Assembly: GCA_949840775.1 (NCBI GenBank)
Contig: CATKXO010000030.1
Coordinates: 1 to 36,884, forward strand
DNA: 36,884 nt
From: an uncultured bacterium
GTDB lineage: Bacteria > Bacillota > Clostridia > Oscillospirales > Oscillospiraceae
Direction: 5' to 3'
The notes under the pieces: model-generated
What the model saw: only the letters and a program-made list of their open reading frames with translations
Database searches by the model: none
Told to the model about the DNA's origin: nothing
Translations under genes and position numbers: made by a program
Shown here: piece by piece, positions 12,080-18,405 of the stretch
How the letters are laid out: every line of letters begins with the position of its first letter
Position numbering within the stretch: position 1 is the stretch's first letter

Positions 12080-13447
12080 ATGCCCAGACAGAAAAATGAG
12101 GATTTAGCCCCCCGCCGGGCGGCGCTGTACATACGCGTCTCCACCGAGGAGCAGGCCCGGAAGGGCTACTCCCTCCCCGCCCAGAAGGAGGACCTGGAGG
12201 AGTACGCCCGCAAGAACGGCTACGCCATCGCCGGGTATTACATCGACGAGGGCAAGAGCGCCCGGAAGAAGTACACCAAACGCAAAGAATTTATGCGGAT
12301 GCTGGAGGACGTGAAGGCCGGCAAGATCGACGTGATCCTGTTTATCAAGCTGGACCGCTGGTTCCGCAACGTGGCGGACTACTACAAGATACAGGAGATT
12401 CTCGACGCCCACAACGTGGCCTGGAAGACCACCCAGGAGCACTACGACACCGAGACCACCAACGGGCGGCTGTATATCAACATCCGCCTCTCCGTGGCCC
12501 AGGACGAAAGCGACCGGGACAGCGACCGTATCAAGTTTGTGTTTGACTCCAAGGTGGCCCGTGGCGAGGTAATCAGCGGCTCCCTGCCCATGGGCCTGAT
12601 GATCCAGGATAAGCATGTGGTTCCCGATCCGGAGACGGCGGACATTGTCCGGGAGTTTTTTGCGCATTACAAGGCCCATGGGACCATCGGCGGAGCCATG
12701 ACCTATATCCGGGAGACCTATGGAATTATCCTATGGGACCCAACCGCCCGGAAGATGCTGCACAACCCTCTGTACAAGGGGATGTACCGGGACAATCCGA
12801 ATTACTGCGAACCGCTGATCCCACCCGAGGAATTTGACGCCATCCAGAAGCTGCTGGAGAGCCGGTGCATACGTCAGAATGAGAGCGGACGGGTATACAT
12901 ATTCTCCGGGCTTCTGATCTGCGAGGAGTGCGGCCAGCGCATGACCGGCAGTCATAGCACCGATAAGATCACGGAGCGAAGATTTTACCGTTGCCGCAAT
13001 GCGACCATCTACAAAAGATGTTCACACCGGCACCAAATAGGCGAGACGAAGCTTGAACAGTGGCTTTTGCTGAATCTCCCGTCAGAGCTGGCCCGCTGGG
13101 AGTTTGAGTGGGAACTCAAGACTACCCAGGCAAAAAAGCCAAAAGTGGACCGCGCAGCCATACAGAGAAAAATGGACCGGCTGAAAGACCTGTATGTCAA
13201 TGACCTAATTACCATGGATCAGTACCGGGAGGACTGGAGCAAATACTCCGCCCAGCTCCAGGAGGCACAGGAGACAGAGCCGCCACCCACCCCAGACTTT
13301 CAGGGCTTGAGGGACATGCTTAAAAACGTCTTGACCGATTTATACCCTACTTGGAGCCCGGAACAGCGCCGCGATCTTTGGCGCAGCATTATCCAAGAGA
13401 TACGCCTCGACGGGGACAATTCCCCCCGCGTTATTTTTCGGGAATAG
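12080..13447 (+). CDS. large serine recombinase (integrase)
   Basis: The 455-residue protein has the resolvase catalytic domain (about 10-150) with nucleophile Ser21 in YIRVSTEEQ, the helix GYSLPAQKEDLEEYA, and DVILFIKLDRWFRN. A recombinase domain (around 165-270, with ARKMLHNPLYKGMY) and a zinc ribbon near 290-325 (CEECGQRM and a later C-x-RC pair) follow. A C-terminal coiled coil near 375-410 is typical of large serine integrases. It cuts and joins attP and attB. The ATG at 12080 follows AAAGGGGG. It lies at the right end of the element, with a truncated host gene directly beyond it, which supports integrase function. Confidence 0.95.
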   Translation: MPRQKNEDLAPRRAALYIRVSTEEQARKGYSLPAQKEDLEEYARKNGYAIAGYYIDEGKSARKKYTKRKEFMRMLEDVKAGKIDVILFIKLDRWFRNVADYYKIQEILDAHNVAWKTTQEHYDTETTNGRLYINIRLSVAQDESDRDSDRIKFVFDSKVARGEVISGSLPMGLMIQDKHVVPDPETADIVREFFAHYKAHGTIGGAMTYIRETYGIILWDPTARKMLHNPLYKGMYRDNPNYCEPLIPPEEFDAIQKLLESRCIRQNESGRVYIFSGLLICEECGQRMTGSHSTDKITERRFYRCRNATIYKRCSHRHQIGETKLEQWLLLNLPSELARWEFEWELKTTQAKKPKVDRAAIQRKMDRLKDLYVNDLITMDQYREDWSKYSAQLQEAQETEPPPTPDFQGLRDMLKNVLTDLYPTWSPEQRRDLWRSIIQEIRLDGDNSPRVIFRE

Positions 13448-13490
13448 TTGTACTAATTTAGTTGTTCCTGTCGGGCCGGTTGGGCCCACT
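13448..13490. other. probable right attachment junction of the element
   Basis: The recombinase gene ends at 13447. On the other strand the collagen-type codons GPTGPTG end at about 13465 and are followed by non-collagen codons (TTKLVQLF...) that read into the recombinase gene. The crossover therefore lies in about 13448-13475. The exact core cannot be fixed without the left junction, which is outside the window. Confidence 0.6.
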
Positions 13491-13816
13491 CCGGGATAGG
13501 GCGGCAGAGGACCGGGACCGGGGCAGGGAGGCAGAGGACCGGGACAGGGAGGTACCGGGGGCAGACCGGAACAGCCGCAGCTGCTGTCACAGCCGGTATC
13601 GCAGCCACAGCCGGTGTTGCACCCGCAGCCGGTATCGCAGCCGCAGCCGGTATCGCAGCCGCAGCCGGTGCTGCACCCGCAGCTGGTGATGCAGCCGTTC
13701 CCGCAGCCGCTGCTGCATCCGGTACCGCAGCCGGTGCCGCAGCCACAGCCGGTCAGATGGGCCACAACGCCGTTCTGACTGCTCTGCTCCCAATTAGAAG
13801 CATAGTATCGATTCAT
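13452..13816 (-). pseudogene. truncated Cys/Gly-rich collagen-like surface or spore protein
   Basis: The intact 5' end starts at 13816 (AAGGAG 7 nt upstream; MNRYYASNWEQSSQNGVVAH). Then comes about 60 residues of Cys-Gly repeats (units such as CGCDTG) and a Pro-rich segment. It ends with the start of a collagen-like region, GVGPTGPTG. At that point the reading frame enters the mobile element and runs on for about 45 foreign codons inside the recombinase gene. Collagen-like GPTG proteins of Clostridia are often exosporium or surface filaments. The missing C-terminal part should be at the other end of the element. The family call is by composition. Confidence 0.7.
13590..13745. repeat. tandem short repeats encoding Cys-Gly units
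   Basis: Repeated 12-18 bp units of the type GCAGCCGGTATC / GCAGCCGCA make up the Cys-Gly-rich part of the truncated host gene. Such DNA is prone to length change by slippage. Confidence 0.75.
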
Positions 13817-13844
13817 AGCGCACTCCTTCAACTCAAAGTAGTGG

Positions 13845-13861
13845 ATGTGGCAGTGCCACAT
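13845..13861. promoter_or_regulatory. 17-bp perfect palindrome upstream of the Cys/Gly-rich gene
   Basis: ATGTGGCA-G-TGCCACAT lies 29 bp before the ATG of the truncated gene. It may be an operator or a 5' RNA hairpin. Confidence 0.5.
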
Positions 13862-13950
13862 ACCATACTATGACCGCCGCCGCCATGGGTGCGTCCTCTT
13901 TACAGCCCGGCCGTTTTCTGGCATAATAGGGAAAAAGGAGGCGCATCACA

Positions 13951-14211
13951 TTGAACCCCATTGAGATTCCCACTCTCCTCTTCTGGGAAAACGGCAACAG
14001 CTGGTACGGCAGCATGGGCAGCCTTCGCTTCTTCATCAAGCCGGAGGCCGCGGACGGAGGGGAGGAAAATCAGCTCTCCGTTCAAATCTGGAAAGGCCCG
14101 CTGGCCATGGAGCTGAGCGAAATTACCGCCACCGCCGCCTTCCCCCTCACCGAGGAGGGGCTGACACAGACCGCCGCCTGGCTGGAGAAGCGGGCAGCGG
14201 AACTGAACTGA
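13951..14211 (+). CDS. 86-residue conserved hypothetical protein
   Basis: The product starts MNPIEIPTLLFWENGNSWYG and has an alpha-beta pattern (LRFFIKPEA, LSVQIWKGPLAMELSEI, TAAFPLTEEGLTQTAAWLEK). I know similar short proteins from Oscillospiraceae genomes, with no function assigned. The start is TTG at 13951, with AAAAAGGAGG upstream. A bidirectional terminator follows at once. Confidence 0.75.
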   Translation: MNPIEIPTLLFWENGNSWYGSMGSLRFFIKPEAADGGEENQLSVQIWKGPLAMELSEITATAAFPLTEEGLTQTAAWLEKRAAELN

Positions 14212-14242
14212 AAAGCTCCCATCCAGACGGATGGGAGCTTTT
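14211..14242. terminator. bidirectional terminator between convergent genes
   Basis: A perfect 14-bp stem AAAAGCTCCCATCC / GGATGGGAGCTTTT with the loop AGAC serves both the plus-strand hypothetical gene and the minus-strand antiporter gene. Confidence 0.9.
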
Positions 14243-14245
14243 CTC

Positions 14246-15430
14246 TTATGCCAGTTCCGGCCCCTTGGCAATGGCCATTTTCAGCAGCACCGGGGTAAGC
14301 AGGGCCGAGCAGATGACGGCCAGCACAATAGCGGGCAGGATAGACGGAGCAATCATCCCCGCGTTGATCCCCCGCTGGGCCACCATCAGGGCCACCTCGC
14401 TCCGGGCCACCATGCCGATGCCCACCACCAGGGACTGGTGGCGGCTCATGCGGCAGGCCAGCCCGCCCAGGCCGCACCCCACAACCTTAGACAGCACAGC
14501 GGCGGCCACCAGCAGCAGAGCAAAAATCAGGATACTGGAGTTCATATCCCGCAGGTTGGTCTTCATGCCCACGCTGGCAAAAAACACCGGGGTAAACACC
14601 ATGTAGGAGGTGACCGTAAACTTTTTAGCCACAAATTTCCGGGCCTTGGTCACGTTACAGAGGATCAGCCCGGCGAAGTAGGCCCCCGTGATATCAGCCA
14701 CCCCGAACCACGCCTCGGCGCAGTAGGCCATCAGCAGGCAGAAGGCCAGGGACCACACCGCCACCCGGCGGCTGTGCCAGTGCTCCTCGGCCACATAGGT
14801 AAAGATTCGCCGGACAATCAGCCCCACCGCCAGAACAAAGGCAAAAAACAGCACAATGTGGACCAGCACCATCACAGGGTCGGAGTCCCCGGAGCTGAAG
14901 GCACTGAGGACAGACAGCACCACAATGCCGATGATGTCGTCGATGAGGGCGGCGCTGAGCAGAGTGGTCCCTGTTTTGGTCTTCAGCTTGCCCATCTCGT
15001 TCAGGGTCTCCACTGTGATGGACACCGAGGTAGCGGAGAACACCGACCCCATAAAGGCGGACCTGAGCAGGTTATAGGGGGTGAGCTCCCCGCCGCAGAA
15101 GAACGCGAAGTACAGCCCGCCGCACAGCAGCAGAGGGACGAACACCCCCAGCACCGCGATCACGCCGGCCTGGAGACCCGTCTCCTTCAGCTCCTTCATG
15201 TCGGTGTCGATGCCGGCGGTGAACATGAGCATGATAACGCCAATCTCCGCCGCCTTCACCAGAAAGTCGGTGCTCTCCAGCACCCCGAAGCCGCTGGGCC
15301 CCATGACGATGCCCGCCAGCAGCGCCCCCACCACCTGGGGCAGGTGGACGTGCTCGGTAAGCAGGCCGAAGACCTTGGTGGACAGCAGAATAATTGCCAG
15401 CAGAAGCAGGTAAGTATAGGATGATTCCAT
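14246..15430 (-). CDS. CPA2-family cation/proton antiporter
   Basis: The 394-residue protein consists of about 12 membrane segments. It has the CPA2 (KefB/NapA-like) signatures LPQVVGALLAGIVMGPSGFG, EIGVIMLMFTAGIDTD, ALIDDIIGIVVLS (ion-binding Asp pair) and SEVALMVAQRG. It should exchange Na+ or K+ for protons across the cell membrane. No C-terminal TrkA-N or USP domain is present. The start at 15430 follows GGAGGG, and its own consensus promoter lies at 15480-15508. A longer frame with an upstream start runs through that promoter and is rejected. The ion specificity cannot be read from the sequence. Confidence 0.92.
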   Translation of the reverse strand: MESSYTYLLLLAIILLSTKVFGLLTEHVHLPQVVGALLAGIVMGPSGFGVLESTDFLVKAAEIGVIMLMFTAGIDTDMKELKETGLQAGVIAVLGVFVPLLLCGGLYFAFFCGGELTPYNLLRSAFMGSVFSATSVSITVETLNEMGKLKTKTGTTLLSAALIDDIIGIVVLSVLSAFSSGDSDPVMVLVHIVLFFAFVLAVGLIVRRIFTYVAEEHWHSRRVAVWSLAFCLLMAYCAEAWFGVADITGAYFAGLILCNVTKARKFVAKKFTVTSYMVFTPVFFASVGMKTNLRDMNSSILIFALLLVAAAVLSKVVGCGLGGLACRMSRHQSLVVGIGMVARSEVALMVAQRGINAGMIAPSILPAIVLAVICSALLTPVLLKMAIAKGPELA

Positions 15431-15479
15431 TGTCTCTTCCCTCCAGAATAACAGCCCGGGTCTCTCCGGGCGTCCCTGT

Positions 15480-15508
15480 ATTATACGCACCGGAATTTGG
15501 GAAGTCAA
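15480..15508 (-). promoter_or_regulatory. promoter of the antiporter gene
   Basis: TTGACT, 17 bp, TATAAT on the minus strand. The short leader holds a GCCCGG / CCGGGC hairpin (15454-15471) just upstream of the ribosome site. Confidence 0.8.
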
Positions 15509-15513
15509 TGGTC

Positions 15514-15552
15514 AAAACAGCGGGAAACCCCGTGGGCTCCCCGCTGTTTTTT
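15514..15552. terminator. bidirectional terminator-like hairpin
   Basis: AAAACAGCGGG and CCCGCTGTTTT with T-runs on both strands. It most likely ends the leftward acyltransferase operon. Confidence 0.75.
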
Positions 15553-15561
15553 GGATGGAAC

Positions 15562-15628
15562 GTAGGGGCGGCCTGTGGCCGCCCGCTCAGATTTGCGCTC
15601 TACCCGGGCGGCCACAGGCCGCCCCTAC
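15562..15628. repeat. GTAGGGG palindromic element, copy 1
   Basis: Two perfect 24-bp arms (15562-15585 and 15605-15628), beginning GTAGGGGCGGCC and ending GGCCGCCCCTAC, flank a 19-nt loop. It is a REP/MITE-like intergenic element shared with 18245-18343 and 23340-23461. Confidence 0.85.
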
Positions 15629-15635
15629 AAATTGA

Positions 15636-16682
15636 TTATGCTCCCAGCGCCTCCAGCGCCTCATGATACATCTCCAAGTCCGCCGCCCACACCGGGTCGG
15701 CGGAATCTGTTTTCAGGTTGGGCCGGGCCGCCGCCATGACGCTGGCAAAGTACCGGCTGAATTTGTCCGCCCCCAGGGCGTCCAGGTGGTGGGCATCATA
15801 GAACATGGTCTCATCCAGGCCAATATCCCAGTAATCCCCGTTGAAGTCGTGGAAAGGCACGCCATACCGGGCGGCGATGTCCTCCACCGTATTGAGGAGG
15901 GGCTTCTCCTCCACCTCCAGGTTGGAGGGGCTCTTCACAATCCACAGCTCGATCCCCTCCTCCCGGCACAGCTTGATAATCTCCTCCAGCCAGTACCGGT
16001 TCTTCTCCAGCAGGGGCTCCCTCCCCTCGATGCCTTCCACGCTGGGCCGGAGCTGAGGGGTCCCCTGGGGCTCCAGCATGACAAAGCCCTTGTAGGGGTC
16101 CCGGACCTGGTCCCGGCGGAAGGTAAAGTCCGCCCGGTTGACCTCCTTCCACCGTCCGTGGTGCATCATAAAGTTGAACAGCATCCCGAACCGGTTCTCC
16201 CAGTCGGGAGCGGACTCCATAGCCAGGTTCACCTTGTTCCAGGACAAGGGCAGATCGTCCATATAGGAGTAGGTGATTCCGATGTCCTTGCCGTCGTTGC
16301 CCTCAATGTAGTACTCCTGCTCCCCCCAGGCCATCCGGCACTCCAACACAATCAGAGCGGGGGACTGACGTTTCAGGGCCTCCTTCATATAGGTATAAGT
16401 GGCCCACAGGGGCTGCTGCTGGGTGGCAAAGACATAGCTCTTGATCCCCGTCTCCTCCCAAATCGCCAGGGGGCTGAACGCGGCGTAGGCGTGACTGGGT
16501 CCGAAAAACATCACCTGGAACTGGTTCTCCTCCTCGTTGTAGAAGCCGGCCACCTTATTGGTCATATCCCAGGCCCCGGACAGGGACTTCCGGGCCATCA
16601 CCTTCTGGACCGGGAACAGAATCAACCCCAGAAGGACCAGAAACGTCACTGTTTTTACAAAAAATTTCCGCTTATCTCCCAT
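15636..16682 (-). CDS. AlgX/DltD-like SGNH acyltransferase partner protein
   Basis: The 348-residue protein has one N-terminal membrane segment (about 8-28) and an extracytoplasmic SGNH-like domain. This shows MFFGPSHAYAAFSP (active-site Ser region), a middle block, and the C-terminal FYDAHHLDALGADKFSRYF with the D-x-x-H pair. Such proteins take acyl groups passed by an MBOAT protein and put them on an exported polymer. The MBOAT gene lies 9 bp upstream in the same operon. The substrate (cell-wall polymer or exopolysaccharide) cannot be told. Confidence 0.8.
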   Translation of the reverse strand: MGDKRKFFVKTVTFLVLLGLILFPVQKVMARKSLSGAWDMTNKVAGFYNEEENQFQVMFFGPSHAYAAFSPLAIWEETGIKSYVFATQQQPLWATYTYMKEALKRQSPALIVLECRMAWGEQEYYIEGNDGKDIGITYSYMDDLPLSWNKVNLAMESAPDWENRFGMLFNFMMHHGRWKEVNRADFTFRRDQVRDPYKGFVMLEPQGTPQLRPSVEGIEGREPLLEKNRYWLEEIIKLCREEGIELWIVKSPSNLEVEEKPLLNTVEDIAARYGVPFHDFNGDYWDIGLDETMFYDAHHLDALGADKFSRYFASVMAAARPNLKTDSADPVWAADLEMYHEALEALGA

Positions 16683-16691
16683 GATATTACC

Positions 16692-18158
16692 TCAGAAATC
16701 GAAATAGGCAAAGGCCCGCACGTCATATCCCGGACCGTAGACGCCGAAAATCAGCACAATCATCACCAGTCCCAGATAGCAGCCCCACCGGACTGCCGCC
16801 GGCCAGCGGGATACCATTGCGATGGCGTCCGTCCTCTCGTCGGCCAGGTCGTAGAGGAAGAGCAGCAGCAGCGCCCCCAGCAGGAAGGCCGCCTCCCTCA
16901 CCCCCAGGCCCAGGGCCTCCGGGCCCGTCAGGTTCGTCATGAGCCCCGTCCAGTACAGCGCCGGAGTGCCGACGTCCCACAGCGCATTCCGAACCACATA
17001 CAGGGCCTCCCCGATGTTGGCCGCCCGGAAAAAAATCAGGGAGAAGCAGGACAGGGCGAAGGTGGTCACAATGGCCAGCAGATGGAGGGGCGGCGACTTG
17101 GGCGGCTCCTTGGGCCGGTGAAACAGCCGCTCCAGATTGAGGTACACCGCCTGGAGCAGCCCCCACACCACAAAGGACCACTCCGCCCCATGCCACAGGC
17201 CGCTGAGGAAGAAGGTAATTGTGGTGAACCAGTACTGCTTCACTCTCCCCTTCCGGCTGCCCCCCAGGGGGATGTAGACATACTCGGTGAACCACTGGCT
17301 CAAAGACACGTGGTTTCGCTGCCAGTAATTGCCGATGGAGTGGGAGAAAAAGTAGGGGGACTTGAAGTTGACCATCAGATCAACGCCCATCATTTTGGCG
17401 CACCCCCGGGCGATGTCGGAGTAGCCGCCGAAGTCGCAGTAGATTTGAAAGGCGAAGGCGCAGGTGGCAAGGACCAGAATCCCTCCCTGATACTTCTCCA
17501 GATTCAGATACACCGGGTCCACGATGAGCACCGCCAGCTGGTCGGCCACCACCATCTTCTTAAAAAAGCCCCACACCATCAGCTTGGCGCCCCAGGTGAC
17601 GTTTTTGTAGTCAAACTTGTGCTCTGTTTTCAGCTGGGGCAGCAGATTGGAGGCCCGTTCAATGGGCCCGGCCACCAGCTGGGGAAAGAAGGAGACGAAC
17701 AGGGCGAAGGTGATAAAGTCGGGCTCCGGTTTCAGCTTGCCCCGGTAGATATCGATGGTGTAGCTCAGGGTCTGGAAGGTGTAGAAGGAGATGCCCACCG
17801 GCAGAATGATGCTCAGCGCCGGGGCGGAGAAGGGGATGGACACCGCCCGGCACAGGGCGGTGAGGGTCTCGCCGAAGAAATTCAGGTACTTGAAAAAGAA
17901 CAGCAGCCCCAGATTCATGGTCAGGCTAATTGCCAGCAGCCATTTTTTCCGTCCGGGATACCGCACCATTCCCAGGCCGCAGAAGTAGTCCACCAGGGTG
18001 GAGAACAAAATGAGGACAATAAATTCTGGCTTCCAGCACATATAGAAGTAGTAGCTGGCGATGAGCAGCATGTACTTCCGGAACCGGAAGGGCAGGGCGT
18101 AGTATAAAACAAAGACGCAGGGGAAGAAAATCAGAAAGGACAGGGAGTTGAACAGCAT
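16692..18158 (-). CDS. MBOAT O-acyltransferase, AlgI/DltB family
   Basis: The 488-residue multi-span protein opens with MLFNSLSFLIFFPCVFVLYY, the standard AlgI start, and has the MBOAT core: FKYLNFF, LPVGISFYTFQTLSYTID, VAGPIERASNLLPQL, SIGNYWQRNHVSLSQWF and the active-site His in FLSGLWHGAEWSFVVWG. It moves acetyl groups across the membrane for polymer O-acetylation, together with the AlgX-like protein downstream. The ATG at 18158 is preferred over one 12 nt upstream because GGAGG precedes it. Confidence 0.93.
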   Translation of the reverse strand: MLFNSLSFLIFFPCVFVLYYALPFRFRKYMLLIASYYFYMCWKPEFIVLILFSTLVDYFCGLGMVRYPGRKKWLLAISLTMNLGLLFFFKYLNFFGETLTALCRAVSIPFSAPALSIILPVGISFYTFQTLSYTIDIYRGKLKPEPDFITFALFVSFFPQLVAGPIERASNLLPQLKTEHKFDYKNVTWGAKLMVWGFFKKMVVADQLAVLIVDPVYLNLEKYQGGILVLATCAFAFQIYCDFGGYSDIARGCAKMMGVDLMVNFKSPYFFSHSIGNYWQRNHVSLSQWFTEYVYIPLGGSRKGRVKQYWFTTITFFLSGLWHGAEWSFVVWGLLQAVYLNLERLFHRPKEPPKSPPLHLLAIVTTFALSCFSLIFFRAANIGEALYVVRNALWDVGTPALYWTGLMTNLTGPEALGLGVREAAFLLGALLLLFLYDLADERTDAIAMVSRWPAAVRWGCYLGLVMIVLIFGVYGPGYDVRAFAYFDF

Positions 18159-18191
18159 AGGCGCCTCCATAAGTTTGACGGATTATGGACA

Positions 18192-18197
18192 AGTATA
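18192..18197 (-). promoter_or_regulatory. -10 box of the acyltransferase operon promoter
   Basis: TATACT with an extended -10 (TGTGC before it) on the minus strand, about 35 nt before the MBOAT start. No good -35 hexamer at the usual distance. Confidence 0.5.
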
Positions 18198-18244
18198 GCA
18201 CAAGGCGTCAGAGAAGAAAAGAAAAGTTTTTGTCAATATTCTCT

Positions 18245-18343
18245 GTAGGGGGCGGCCTCTGTGCCGCCCCGCGCTGTAGGGGCCGCCCCCCTGGGCGGCC
18301 CGCCGAATTTAGGGAACGGCCCGCCGGGGGCGGCGGCCCCTAC
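18245..18343. repeat. GTAGGGG palindromic element, copy 2 (compound)
   Basis: It starts GTAGGGGGCGGCC and ends GGCGGCCCCTAC, with a further GTAGGGGCCGCC inside, so it looks like two elements nested or fused. It lies between divergent operons and ends exactly at the -35 box of polA. Confidence 0.7.
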
Positions 18344-18372
18344 TTGCCCCCAATCCAAAAAGATGGTATACT
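18344..18372 (+). promoter_or_regulatory. polA promoter
   Basis: TTGCCC (18344-18349), 17 bp, TATACT (18367-18372), directly after the palindromic repeat. Confidence 0.75.
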
Positions 18373-18405
18373 ACAAGGCAAATGAAACCAAGGGAGACTT
18401 CCGCC

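Noticed and set aside
12104-12679. 191-residue minus-strand frame inside the recombinase gene
   Set aside because: Antisense shadow of the conserved catalytic domain.
14231-15424. 397-residue plus-strand frame opposite the antiporter
   Set aside because: His/Gln/Gly-rich antisense frame with no family pattern.
15663-18107. 814-residue plus-strand frame opposite the acyltransferase genes
   Set aside because: Composition (His, Gln, Gly, Pro) is that of an antisense frame of GC-rich genes; the minus strand encodes clear MBOAT and AlgX-like proteins.
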